From: Bacteroidales bacterium UBA3289
GTDB lineage: Bacteria; Bacteroidota; Bacteroidia; Bacteroidales; UBA932
Reading direction: 5' to 3'
Length of the DNA stretch: 50,658 nt
NCBI GenBank assembly: GCA_002361625.1
Contig: DETL01000014.1
Location: forward strand, 179,084-229,741
Position numbers and translations under genes: made by a program. Below, one piece after another: positions 23,688 through 32,166 of this stretch. The notes under the pieces were generated by a model. That model was given only the letters and a program-made list of their open reading frames with translations, was not told the origin of the DNA and made no database searches. How positions within the stretch are numbered: position 1 is the first letter of the stretch; each line of letters starts with the position of its first letter.

Positions 23688-26159
23688 ATGAAAAAGGACT
23701 GTATCGAGGTGCGCGGGGCAAGGACGCACAACCTGAAGAATATCGATGTGGACATTCCCCTGGGGAAGATTGTGGGGATCGCCGGGGTGTCGGGCTCGGG
23801 AAAGAGCTCGCTGGCGCTGGGAGTGCTGTATGCCGAGGGGTCGCGGCGGTACCTGGAGTCGCTGTCCACCTATACGCGGCGCCGGATGACGCAGGCGGCG
23901 CGGGCGCAGGTCGATGACGTGCGCTATGTGCCGGCGGCCCTGGCCCTGCATCAGCGACCGGGAGTGCCGGGGATCCGGAGCACGTTCGGGACGATGTCGG
24001 AACTGCTGAACAGCCTGCGGCTGATGTTTTCCCGCCTTGCCAGCCACCGGTGTCCCAACGGGCACTATCTCGAGCCGTCCCTCGCCGTCGCCGCCGAGCA
24101 GGAACAGGTGTGCCCCGTCTGCGGAGCGCACTTCTATGCACCTGGCGCTGAGGAACTTGCTTTCAACAGCCAAGGCGCCTGCCGCACTTGCGGAGGAACG
24201 GGAATCGTGCGCACTGTGGACGAATCGACCCTCGTGCCCAACGAGAACCTGACCATCGACGAAGGGGCGGTCCTGCCCTGGGGAACGCTGATGTGGTCCC
24301 TGATGAAGGACATCGCCCGGGAAATGGGCGTCCGGACCGACGTCCCCTTCAAGGATTTGACGCCCGAAGAGAAAGAGATCGTCTATCACGGCCCGGCCGA
24401 AAAGAAGCATATCCTGTACCGCAACGAGAAGACGAACAACTTCGCGGAGATGGATTTCACCTACTACAACGCCGTTTACAGCGTGGAAAACGCCCTCGCC
24501 AAGGTCAAGGACGAGACTGGCATGAAGCGGGTGGAGAAGTTCCTCAAGGAGGACCCCTGCCCCGATTGTCACGGAACGCGCCTGTCGGAGGCCGCCCGGG
24601 CGCCGCGGCTCCGCGGGATTTCCCTCGCCGAGGCCTGCCAGATGACCCTTTCCGAACTCATCGACTGGGTCGATGGCGTCCCGGCTTCCCTGCCCGAACC
24701 CATGCGCCCGATGGCCGAACGCATCTGCGAATCCTTCCAGGATACGGCCAAGCGGCTGGTGGACCTGGGCCTTTCCTACCTGTCGCTGGACCGGGCGGCT
24801 TCGACGCTGTCCACGGGGGAGCGCCAACGGGTGCAGCTGGCCCGCTCCGTCCGGAACCGGACGACGGGCGTGCTGTATGTGCTGGACGAACCCTCCATCG
24901 GCCTGCATCCTTCTAATTTGGAGGGGCTTACGGGCGTGATGGATGACCTCGTGGCCGACGGCAACTCCGTCGTCCTGGTGGACCACGACACACAGATCCT
25001 TGCCCATGCGGACTGGATCATCGAGCTGGGCCCGGAGGCGGGGGCGAAGGGTGGAAACGTCATTGCAGAGGGGTCTGTGGCCGATATCTGCCGGAATCCG
25101 GCGTCGAGGATCGGGGCGTTCCTGGGAGAGGGAAGAGATTCCTTCGCTTCGCTCGGAATGACAAAGGACAACGTTTTCGCCTACGGGGCGGTAAAGATGC
25201 GGACGGGGGCGATCCATACGGTGAAGCCGCTGGAGGTGGCGTTCCCGAAGGGGCGCCTGAGCGTCGTAACGGGCGTTTCCGGGTCTGGAAAGACGACGAT
25301 GGTGCTGGAGAGCCTTATCCCCGGATTGCAGGCCCAAATCGCCGGAAAAAGGCTTCCAGGGCATGTTTTGAGCATCGAGGCCGAGGGCATCGGCCAGGTC
25401 AAGCTCATCGACGCGACCCCGATCGGCATCAACGTGCGCTCCACCGTCGCGACCTACAGCAATGTCCATGACGAACTCCGCAAGGTCTATGCGCGGAGCG
25501 AAGAAGCGAAGGCGAAAGGCTTCAAGGCCGGCGACTTCTCCTACAATACCGGCAACCTGCGCTGCCCCACCTGCGACGGCACCGGCTCCATCAGCCTGGA
25601 CGTCCAGTTCCTGCCCGATGTCGATATCCCCTGCCCGGACTGCCACGGCTCGCGCTACGCCCGCGAGGCCTTCCGCGTCCACCGGAAAAACAAGGACCTC
25701 TCCCTTCCGGAAGTGATGGACCTCTCGGTCGATGAGGCGCTTACGGAATGCGACGACCTTTCGCTCGTCCGGAGCCGGCTGCAGGTCCTCCATGACCTGG
25801 GCCTCGGGTATCTGACCCTCGGCGAAGCCACGCCCAGCCTCTCCGGCGGCGAGGCGCAGCGGCTCAAGCTCGCCAGCGAAATGGGCCGCGGCCAGGGAGA
25901 CACGGTCTTCGTCTTCGACGAACCCACCATCGGCCTGCATCCCCTGGACGTGCAGACGCTCCTCGGCGTCTTCCGCCACCTGATCGGCCTCGGCGCCACC
26001 GTCATCGTCATCGAGCATGACCTAGACGTCATCCGGAACGCCGACTGGATCGTGGACATGGGCCCCGGCGGCGGCCTCCAAGGCGGCCGGATCGTCGCTG
26101 TCGGTACGCCGGCTGAGCTAGCGGCCAATCCGGACAGCGTAACGGGTAGGTATATTTGA
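23688..26159 (+). CDS. UvrA paralogue lacking the UvrB-binding domain
   Basis: An 823-residue tandem ABC ATPase of the UvrA family (true UvrA about 940). ABC half 1: GVSGSGKSS near residue 34, signature LSTGERQRVQLA near 373, Walker B YVLDEPSIGLHP. Half 2: GVSGSGKTT near 528, LSGGEAQRLKLA near 717, VFDEPTIGLHP. Zinc-finger cysteines are present (CPDCHGTR; CPTCDGTG with CPDCHGSR). After the first finger the chain goes straight to the insertion domain, so the canonical UvrB-binding domain is absent, as in UvrA2-type proteins associated with tolerance to DNA-binding drugs. Residues 484-493 (DSFASLGMTK) derive from a short dispersed repeat inserted in frame between the two halves. The promoter sets the start. 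Confidence 0.9.
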   Translation: MKKDCIEVRGARTHNLKNIDVDIPLGKIVGIAGVSGSGKSSLALGVLYAEGSRRYLESLSTYTRRRMTQAARAQVDDVRYVPAALALHQRPGVPGIRSTFGTMSELLNSLRLMFSRLASHRCPNGHYLEPSLAVAAEQEQVCPVCGAHFYAPGAEELAFNSQGACRTCGGTGIVRTVDESTLVPNENLTIDEGAVLPWGTLMWSLMKDIAREMGVRTDVPFKDLTPEEKEIVYHGPAEKKHILYRNEKTNNFAEMDFTYYNAVYSVENALAKVKDETGMKRVEKFLKEDPCPDCHGTRLSEAARAPRLRGISLAEACQMTLSELIDWVDGVPASLPEPMRPMAERICESFQDTAKRLVDLGLSYLSLDRAASTLSTGERQRVQLARSVRNRTTGVLYVLDEPSIGLHPSNLEGLTGVMDDLVADGNSVVLVDHDTQILAHADWIIELGPEAGAKGGNVIAEGSVADICRNPASRIGAFLGEGRDSFASLGMTKDNVFAYGAVKMRTGAIHTVKPLEVAFPKGRLSVVTGVSGSGKTTMVLESLIPGLQAQIAGKRLPGHVLSIEAEGIGQVKLIDATPIGINVRSTVATYSNVHDELRKVYARSEEAKAKGFKAGDFSYNTGNLRCPTCDGTGSISLDVQFLPDVDIPCPDCHGSRYAREAFRVHRKNKDLSLPEVMDLSVDEALTECDDLSLVRSRLQVLHDLGLGYLTLGEATPSLSGGEAQRLKLASEMGRGQGDTVFVFDEPTIGLHPLDVQTLLGVFRHLIGLGATVIVIEHDLDVIRNADWIVDMGPGGGLQGGRIVAVGTPAELAANPDSVTGRYI
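25137..25163 (+). repeat. Short dispersed repeat inserted in frame in the UvrA paralogue
   Basis: The core TCCTTCGCTTCGCTCG (25140-25155) recurs exactly at 35324-35339. Outer bases ATTCC/GGAAT can pair. It is read in frame as DSFASLGMT, in the linker between the two ATPase halves. From memory, near-identical repeats (translated as FASLGMT or, on the other strand, SEAKES or SERSEG) are scattered through many bacterial genomes. Confidence 0.65.
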
Positions 26160-26168
26160 AAAATTGTG

Positions 26169-26176
26169 TATCTTTG
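26169..26176 (+). promoter_or_regulatory. -7 promoter box of the small secreted protein gene
   Basis: TATCTTTG, 18 nt before the ATG at 26195 and 9 nt after the stop of the UvrA-like gene. Confidence 0.6.
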
Positions 26177-26194
26177 TTCCAAACAACATTGATT

Positions 26195-26761
26195 ATGAAA
26201 CGATTCCTCACAACTTTCTGCGCCGTGCTGCTGGTGGCGGCCGCGGCGTTCGGCCAGGATGCGGTCAAACGGTACGGCATCAAGTCCGGCGAGTTCAAGA
26301 CTGAAACCAACATGATGGGCCAGAAAGTCACCGCCACGACGTATTTCGACCAATACGGCGCCGTCCAGCTCACCAAAACCAAAATGAGCATGATGGGCGT
26401 GGATCTGGACATGGGCACCCTCATGAAGGACGGCAAGACCTACATGATCAACTACGGAGACAAGCAGGTCCAGGAAATGCCCGCCCAGGAAACCATCAAT
26501 TACATGAACCTCAACGACGAAGCCGTCAAGAAATACAAGGTCAAGAGCGAAGGCGCGGAAGAGGTCGGCGGCAAGAGCTGCCTCGTCTTTACCATGGAGG
26601 TGAGCGAACGCGGTCAGACGGCAAAGGCCAGGGCCTCCGTCTGGGAAGGTATCCCGATGAAGACCGTTACCGAGGTCATGGGCATGTCCGTCACGGCCAC
26701 CGTCGTGGAACTCAAAGAAGGTCCGGTGGACGCTTCCCTGTTCGAACTGCCTCAGTTTTAA
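26195..26761 (+). CDS. Small secreted protein, DUF4412-like
   Basis: A 188-residue exported protein. The signal peptide ends near residue 20 (AVLLVAAAAFGQ). The mature part is a repeated beta-hairpin pattern (YGIKSGEFKTETNMMGQKVTATTYFDQYGAVQ, shown here only in outline) followed by GKSCLVFTM and VWEGIPMKTVTEVMG, which recalls the LolA-like DUF4412 family. Function unknown; periplasmic or lipoprotein-trafficking folds share this shape. The stop codon TAA overlaps the stop codon of the convergent CpXC gene by 3 nt. The start at 26195 is chosen over 26156 because of the promoter position. Confidence 0.7.
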   Translation: MKRFLTTFCAVLLVAAAAFGQDAVKRYGIKSGEFKTETNMMGQKVTATTYFDQYGAVQLTKTKMSMMGVDLDMGTLMKDGKTYMINYGDKQVQEMPAQETINYMNLNDEAVKKYKVKSEGAEEVGGKSCLVFTMEVSERGQTAKARASVWEGIPMKTVTEVMGMSVTATVVELKEGPVDASLFELPQF

Positions 26762-27378
26762 CGGAAATACTGTCCCAGCCAGGCCGCGTCAATCTGCGCG
26801 AAGCCCGGTTCGGGACGGACCGATGGATGGCGCCCGAGGATTCCCCGGGCGTCTTCATATACATGGAAGCCCACGTTCACCGTCTTCATGTCCCCGTCCA
26901 GCGGGAAAGAGAAGACCAGGTCGTTGTCTGGCCCGTCCATGCGGTAGAATTTAAGCGGCGCTTCCAGGATGGCCGGATTCCGCTGCTGGTCGGAAAGCTC
27001 CATCCGGGTCACATATTTGCACATTTCCACGATGACATCGTCCAGGCCGCTGGCGTGGATATTCACTTTTTCCACCAGGTCGCCCACTTCGCGGACCAGG
27101 CGGAGCGTATATCCCTCCAGATCCTTGACGGCATCGGCCACCTGGGCGGGCGGAAGGGCGTCGCCGGGCAGCAGCCAGACCATCAGCCTTTCCGCGGGAT
27201 CGTGGTATAACGTTTCGTATTTCAGGAGGTTCCGGGCGCCGCAGTAAGGGCATTCCCAGACGAATAAGGAACCGTCCCGGACCCGGGCCTTCAGGTCCGG
27301 ATCCAGGGCGGTATTGATACTCGGAAAAGTCTCGACGGAATGGGTTCCGCCGCAGCGGCTACAGCTTGCGGGCACCAT
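26758..27378 (-). CDS. CpXC-domain protein
   Basis: A 206-residue cytoplasmic protein. Two CxxC pairs, SCSRCGG at the N-terminus and WECPYCGARN near residue 40, match the CpXC domain (PF14353), a probable zinc-binding domain of unknown function. The remainder is alpha/beta without recognisable catalytic motifs. I take the ATG at 27378 because it places CSRCGG at the family position; a frame up to 27411 is possible. Either way it overlaps the 3' end of galK (20 nt for the chosen start), so it is likely translated by coupling to galK. Any role in galactose metabolism is only suggested by position. Confidence 0.75.
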   Translation of the reverse strand: MVPASCSRCGGTHSVETFPSINTALDPDLKARVRDGSLFVWECPYCGARNLLKYETLYHDPAERLMVWLLPGDALPPAQVADAVKDLEGYTLRLVREVGDLVEKVNIHASGLDDVIVEMCKYVTRMELSDQQRNPAILEAPLKFYRMDGPDNDLVFSFPLDGDMKTVNVGFHVYEDARGILGRHPSVRPEPGFAQIDAAWLGQYFR

Positions 27379-28504
27379 CGGCAATGACCACGTTGTAGAT
27401 CTTCGGGGCATGGCCGAACTTTTCGGTGAACTTGCCCACGGCCGCGTTGATGAAGCTGTCGTAGAGTTCGTCCTTCACCAGGTTGATCGTGCAGCCGCCG
27501 AAACCGCCGCCCATCACGCGGGAGCCGGTGACGTCCATCTTGCGGGCCAGCTTGTTCAGGAAGTCGAGTTCCTCGCAGGAGACCTCATAGAGACGGCTCA
27601 GGCCGAAATGGGTCTGATACATCATCTCGCCCACGGTCTCGTAGTCGCCGCGCTCCAGGGCGTCGCAGACATCCAGGACGCGCTGGACTTCGCCGATGAC
27701 ATATTCCGCACGGAGGAAGTCCTCCTCGGGAATCTCTTCGCGGACCTCATCCAGCCAGACACGCTTGGCGTCGGAGAGGAATTCCACCTCGGGGTGGTTC
27801 TTGCGGATGGCGGCCGCGGCATTCTCGCAGGACTCGCGGCGCTTGTTGTAGGCGCTGGAAGCGAGCTCGTGCTTTACGCAGGAGTCGATGAGAACGAGGC
27901 GATAGCCCTCGGGCTTGAACGGGAAGTACTTGTATTCAAGCGTCTTGCAATTCAGGCGAATCAGGGAACCGGCCTTTCCGAAGACGGAGGCGAACTGATC
28001 CATGATGCCGCACTTCACGCCGCAGTAGTTGTGCTCGGTGGCCTGGCCGATCTTCGCGAGGTCGAACTTGTCGATCCCGTTCTGGAAGATCTCGTTCAGG
28101 GCATAGGCATAGGTGCTTTCGAGGGCCGCGCTGGAGCTCAGGCCGGCGCCGAGGGGCACGTCGCCCGCAAAGACGGTATTGAAGCCTTCCACCTTGCCGC
28201 CGCGCTTGATCATCTCCCGGCATACGCCGAAGATATAGCGGGCCCAGGACTGCTCGGGCTTGTCCTCCTCGTTCAGGCCGAACTCCACGAACTCGTCCTT
28301 GTCGAGGGCGAACGCCTTCACCTTTTCTGTGCCGTTGACCTTGATCTCGGCCATGATGCCGCAGTCGATGGCGCCCGGGAACACGTAACCGCCGTTGTAG
28401 TCGGTATGTTCGCCGATGAGATTGATACGGCCGGCGGAGGCATAGATGTCGCCGTGCTCGCCGAACAGGGTCTGGAATTTCTCCTGGATTTTTTCTTTCA
28501 TCAT
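27359..28504 (-). CDS. galK: Galactokinase
   Basis: A 381-residue GHMP-family kinase that phosphorylates alpha-D-galactose at C1 with ATP, the first step of the Leloir pathway. GRINLIGEHTDYNGGYVFP is the galactokinase signature near residue 26. VPLGAGLSSSAALES is the GHMP phosphate-binding loop near 120, CGIMDQFAS carries the catalytic Asp, and GGGFGGCTINLV is motif 3. No galT or galE gene is adjacent. The leader holds the 15-nt motif shared with galM, 7 nt before the ATG. Two consecutive methionines could start; I took the outer one. Confidence 0.96.
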   Translation of the reverse strand: MMKEKIQEKFQTLFGEHGDIYASAGRINLIGEHTDYNGGYVFPGAIDCGIMAEIKVNGTEKVKAFALDKDEFVEFGLNEEDKPEQSWARYIFGVCREMIKRGGKVEGFNTVFAGDVPLGAGLSSSAALESTYAYALNEIFQNGIDKFDLAKIGQATEHNYCGVKCGIMDQFASVFGKAGSLIRLNCKTLEYKYFPFKPEGYRLVLIDSCVKHELASSAYNKRRESCENAAAAIRKNHPEVEFLSDAKRVWLDEVREEIPEEDFLRAEYVIGEVQRVLDVCDALERGDYETVGEMMYQTHFGLSRLYEVSCEELDFLNKLARKMDVTGSRVMGGGFGGCTINLVKDELYDSFINAAVGKFTEKFGHAPKIYNVVIADGARKL

Positions 28505-28511
28505 ATCAGTG

Positions 28512-28526
28512 GTTCGTTTAGTGTCG
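28512..28526 (-). promoter_or_regulatory. Shared galM/galK leader motif, galK copy
   Basis: Minus strand CGACACTAAACGAAC, identical to 11641-11655 before galM. It lies between the promoter box and the galK ATG, 7 nt from the ATG and 5 nt from the -7 box. Confidence 0.6.
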
Positions 28527-28531
28527 ATTTA

Positions 28532-28539
28532 CAAATATA
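28532..28539 (-). promoter_or_regulatory. -7 promoter box of galK
   Basis: The minus strand reads TATATTTG followed by TAA, as at galM; 27 nt before the ATG. Confidence 0.65.
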
Positions 28540-28547
28540 GCGATTTT

Positions 28548-29375
28548 TCAGCGCTTGCGGATACCCCAGACCGAGAAATCGTAGCGCGATTCGGCATCCT
28601 CCTCCACGTCGTCCGGAAGGGCCGGATAGAAATCGAGGCCGGTCAACTCCTCCAGTTCGTCGATGGACAGCGCGCAGTCCTGGAGCCAGTAACGCTCGGC
28701 ATCGTTGCCCATCACGAAGGCGATGCTCTGGTAGCGGCGCCCGTCATGGACCAGGACCGCCTTGAAGAAGGCGTCCGGGACGACCACATGGTCCCGGCCG
28801 ATGGTTCCGTAGATATTGTCTCCGATGATGGGCCCGGACACGACCCAGACCTTGCCGTAGCGGTTCGCCCATGAGCGCACCTGCTTTTCCAGGTACTGCC
28901 AGTCCTTGTTGTTGAGCTCCTCCCGCTGCGGGCAGACGTTCAGGAAATAGAAGGTCTCCGCCATCGCCTCGTCACTCCAGAAGAAGTCCCCGGCCGGCGC
29001 CATGTGCCCCCGGGTCCAGCCGGAGCCCATGTAGTCCTCCCGCATCGCCTGTTTCCCCTTGAAACTCAGGTCCATGGAGAAGTTCTTGTCGGCCCGTCGG
29101 GCTTCGCCCCGGGTTTCCTCCGCGGTGAGCTCGTAAGCCACCCAGTCCGGAATGAGCGTTTCCGTATTGTAGGAGGTCACATAGCCCTGGTAACGTTTGA
29201 TCTTGTCGGTCGGTTTCTGCGCCGGGAGCTCCAGCAGGTCATCCTCCGGATCCAGGGCAGCCACCGGCGTAGCCATGCGGTCGGAACTTCCTCCCGTGCG
29301 TTGGATGATAAGCCATGTGGCGAACAGCACCACCAGGGCCGCCGCCGACAGGAGCGATTTCGTATTCTTGTTCAT
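28548..29375 (-). CDS. DNA/RNA non-specific endonuclease (NUC1 family), membrane-anchored or secreted
   Basis: A 275-residue protein with an N-terminal hydrophobic segment (residues 9-25) that may be a signal anchor. The nuclease domain shows GWTRGHMAPAGDFFWS near residue 121, corresponding to the DRGH motif of the beta-beta-alpha-metal family with the catalytic His kept and Asp replaced by Thr. ETFYFLNVCPQREELNNKDW, in the form FLNVCPQREELNN, supplies the metal-binding Asn. Such enzymes cut single- and double-stranded DNA and RNA outside the cytoplasm, for scavenging or defence. It lies downstream of the BlaI-M56-TPR operon with a 35-nt gap, so it could be read through from it. Confidence 0.87.
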   Translation of the reverse strand: MNKNTKSLLSAAALVVLFATWLIIQRTGGSSDRMATPVAALDPEDDLLELPAQKPTDKIKRYQGYVTSYNTETLIPDWVAYELTAEETRGEARRADKNFSMDLSFKGKQAMREDYMGSGWTRGHMAPAGDFFWSDEAMAETFYFLNVCPQREELNNKDWQYLEKQVRSWANRYGKVWVVSGPIIGDNIYGTIGRDHVVVPDAFFKAVLVHDGRRYQSIAFVMGNDAERYWLQDCALSIDELEELTGLDFYPALPDDVEEDAESRYDFSVWGIRKR

Positions 29376-29410
29376 TGTCCGTTCTTTTCCGCGAAGTTAC
29401 GGAAAAAAAC

Positions 29411-30640
29411 TCACTCCTGCGTCATGAATTTCTCGGCCTTGAGATACCGGACCGATTCTTCGACGAACCGATAGGCCTTCGTCCCCGGTTTTCCGAGAGC
29501 AAGATAGCGCTCATACCATTCCAGGGCCGACTTGTAGTCCTTTTTCTGCTCATAGATATAGCCGATCGTGGAAAGGAAGGACAGGTTCTTCGGGTTATAT
29601 TGGGCCGCTTTCCGGTAAAGCGGAAGCGCATCGTCCCAGCGGTTCCAGACATAGGCCGCTTCTCCGTAACTTTGGTAGATGACCGCCAGCTTGTCCTGGT
29701 CCGGTTCCATCATTTCAAGGGCCTTCCGGAACCAGGGCTCGACCATTCTTTCGAAATCGGGATAATAACCCGTGGACCGGTTCGTGCCGATGGCGGTCGC
29801 CAGGAAAACGTCGGACGAATCGATCTGCCAAGCCCTCAGATAGTGTTCATCCGCTTCCTTGGGCAAGCGCAGCTCGTGAAAGTCCCGTCCCAGATAATAG
29901 TGAGAGCCATAGGAATCGTCCCCCATGGCCAGGACATGTTCGAAGGCTTCGCTGGAGGGTTTGTACTCTTTTTTCAGATAGAGCGCCAGGCCCTTGACCT
30001 TCCCGACCGGGATGTTGTCCGGATCCATCGACAGGTAGCTTTCCGCCAGGGATAGCACCTCGTCATAAAGTTTCCGGGTCAGCAGGATGTCGGACACCTT
30101 GCTGACGACGGAAGCGTTCTTGGGCTTTTTCCGAAGGGCGGCCCGGTAGTAAACCAGGGCGGAATCCGGCTGTTCCAGTTTCTGGAACGCATCGGCAACC
30201 AGGGTCAATACGGATAGCAGCGTATCCCGCTGCAGGATGTCCCGGCCGTCCGAAACCACGTCTTTATACGCCTTCGCCCGGAAAGCGAGATTCAGATACC
30301 GGACCCGGAATCCGATGTTGTCCGGTTGCAACTGCGTCAGGATGCCGTACAGGGCCGATGCATCCTCCGCATTGCCGGCCTGATAGTGATTGTCGGCAAT
30401 CTCTCCCAGGATCTCCGGGTCCATGCGACCCGGCTCCAGCAGGTTCGCCAATACTTCCGCCGCCTCATCGAATCGGTACATCCGCTTGAGCATGGAAGCT
30501 TTCCGGAGGGTCAACTCCCGTACTTCACGGGGTTCGGCGGCGGACAGGAGGCTGTCCAGACGCGCCAGATCGCCCCTGGTCTGCGCCTGAAGGGTGGCGG
30601 CGCAGACCAGCAGGGCGGCGGTCAGGAGGAGGCGTTTCAT
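29411..30640 (-). CDS. Exported TPR protein
   Basis: A 409-residue protein with a signal peptide (MKRLLLTAALLVCAATLQAQ) and tetratricopeptide repeats throughout. Recognisable repeats include DSALVYYRAALRKKPKNASV near residue 160, and DALPLYRKAAQYNPKNLSFL, then SALEWYERYLALGKPG near the C-terminus. TPRs bind protein partners. Its start codon overlaps the stop of the M56 gene (ATGA, 4 nt), so it belongs to the BlaI operon and is probably a periplasmic partner of the M56 sensor. No enzymatic motif is visible. Confidence 0.85.
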   Translation of the reverse strand: MKRLLLTAALLVCAATLQAQTRGDLARLDSLLSAAEPREVRELTLRKASMLKRMYRFDEAAEVLANLLEPGRMDPEILGEIADNHYQAGNAEDASALYGILTQLQPDNIGFRVRYLNLAFRAKAYKDVVSDGRDILQRDTLLSVLTLVADAFQKLEQPDSALVYYRAALRKKPKNASVVSKVSDILLTRKLYDEVLSLAESYLSMDPDNIPVGKVKGLALYLKKEYKPSSEAFEHVLAMGDDSYGSHYYLGRDFHELRLPKEADEHYLRAWQIDSSDVFLATAIGTNRSTGYYPDFERMVEPWFRKALEMMEPDQDKLAVIYQSYGEAAYVWNRWDDALPLYRKAAQYNPKNLSFLSTIGYIYEQKKDYKSALEWYERYLALGKPGTKAYRFVEESVRYLKAEKFMTQE

Positions 30641-32166
30641 TGTTTCATGGAAGTAATAATAACGACGCCGTTACGGCCTTTCTCACCATATCTCTCAACG
30701 GCTTTTTCGTCTTTCAGAATCTGGATAGATTCAAGGGTTGCCGGATTGATTTCTTTCAATTGTGCTTTCGTGATTTCTTTTCCGTCCAAGATGAACAACG
30801 CGGACCCGGAGTCGGGACCTACTAAGAAGACTCCCTCCCCCTGCGGCAAGCCTTCGATGGTATAGATGCCGTCGGTGATGTTGACTACGTCAACGGTTTG
30901 ATCCTTTTTAGAGGTGTTGGGGCCAGATTCGCCTCCCTTCAATTTAAAGATGACCGGAAAGATGTAAGTGACCATTACCGGTTTGCCATTGACGTAGCCG
31001 GGCGTCCAATCCGGGGAGGAAGAAACCACGCGGAGCGCCTCGGCATCCAGATCGGGATGAACGCCCCGGAGAACCTTGACATCCTGGACTTTGCCGTCGG
31101 GATAGACCGTGAATTGCAACACCACACGTCCTTGGACCTTGGCGTCTTTGGCTGTTTTCGGATACCGGAGGTTTTCATTGACCCATTTGGAGAACTCGTT
31201 GGCATCGCCTCCGTTAAAGGTCGGTTTGACGTCGACGAGGTTGAAGGGATGGCTCTTCGTCGTATCGGGGAGAGCGACGGAAACAGCCTGATCCAGAGTC
31301 GTTTCCACCGGAACAACCTTGGCACGGACGGGATTGCACAGGAACATCGTCCCGGCGAGGAAGGGAAGGATGGCAAGCCAGGAGAGGCGGCGCCATCCGG
31401 CGGTGGGATGGGACAGCATCATGTCGATTCTGTTTTTGAGTTTGGCGTGCTGGAATCCGTTGGCCAGGGAAAAGCGCTTTTCCCCGACGGCCTTCCGGAC
31501 CAGCAGCAATTGGTATTGGGTAGCATCGATGCCATGGTTGAGGACAGCGTCATCGGCCTCATACTCGTGCAGGAGTTTGAGTTCACTGAGGGTGATCCAA
31601 ACGAGGGGATTGAACCAATGGACCAGGGTGACGGCCGTAAACAGCAGGATATCCAGGGTATGTTTCTTTTGAACATGGGCCTTTTCATGCAGCAGGATGA
31701 CCTCGTCCTTTTCTGCGTCGTTCCGGCTCATGACGATGGTCTTGCCCCAGCTGAAGGAGGGAATCCGGGCTTCTGTCAATACGAGTTTGGTACCGTCCTC
31801 CAGGCGCGTGACGGAGCCTTTCCGGATGGTTCGGTACATCCGGACCACCGCAGCCAAAGTCCATCCCAGCACGGCCAGGAAACCGGCCCAGTAAAGGATC
31901 TCGAGATACGGGAACGGGGTAGCGGAAGGGCCGGGCGTCAGGGACGGCTCGGAAGCCGTCTCCGTCAGGGGCCCGGCCGCCAGGGACGGAAGCAACACCG
32001 TCCGGATCCGCAGAAGCGGAAGCAGGAAACTCGCCAGCGTACCCGCCAGCAGCAGAACGCGGTTCAGGCGGAAAAAGGTCGTCCTCCGCATCACCAGCAG
32101 GAAGAATGCGTAGAACAAAGCCAGGTACAAGCTGCTTCGGGCGATATATAAGAGGAAGGGGGTCAT
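30637..32166 (-). CDS. BlaR1/MecR1-like M56 metallopeptidase sensor with TonB C-terminal domain
   Basis: A 509-residue membrane protein. Hydrophobic segments lie at about 5-25, 35-52, 88-108 and 265-280. The M56 zinc peptidase motif HEKAH is at 160-164, in VILLHEKAHVQKKH, followed by HWFNPLVWITLSELKLLHEYEADD carrying the third ligand. After the last membrane segment comes a TonB C-terminal domain (about 305-405; NLRYPKTAKDAKVQGRVVLQ). The tail (about 440-505) reads LFILDGKEITK and ERYGEKGRNGVVIITS, like a TonB-receptor plug. Such proteins sense an envelope signal and inactivate a BlaI repressor by proteolysis. The start overlaps the blaI stop by 4 nt. Confidence 0.9.
   Translation of the reverse strand: MTPFLLYIARSSLYLALFYAFFLLVMRRTTFFRLNRVLLLAGTLASFLLPLLRIRTVLLPSLAAGPLTETASEPSLTPGPSATPFPYLEILYWAGFLAVLGWTLAAVVRMYRTIRKGSVTRLEDGTKLVLTEARIPSFSWGKTIVMSRNDAEKDEVILLHEKAHVQKKHTLDILLFTAVTLVHWFNPLVWITLSELKLLHEYEADDAVLNHGIDATQYQLLLVRKAVGEKRFSLANGFQHAKLKNRIDMMLSHPTAGWRRLSWLAILPFLAGTMFLCNPVRAKVVPVETTLDQAVSVALPDTTKSHPFNLVDVKPTFNGGDANEFSKWVNENLRYPKTAKDAKVQGRVVLQFTVYPDGKVQDVKVLRGVHPDLDAEALRVVSSSPDWTPGYVNGKPVMVTYIFPVIFKLKGGESGPNTSKKDQTVDVVNITDGIYTIEGLPQGEGVFLVGPDSGSALFILDGKEITKAQLKEINPATLESIQILKDEKAVERYGEKGRNGVVIITSMKQ

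Noticed and set aside
29385..29406. Hairpin TTTTCCG/CGGAAAA between the TPR and NUC1 genes as a terminator
   Set aside because: On the transcribed strand the stem is not followed by a T-run, and the stem is short and AT-rich. It may be chance.
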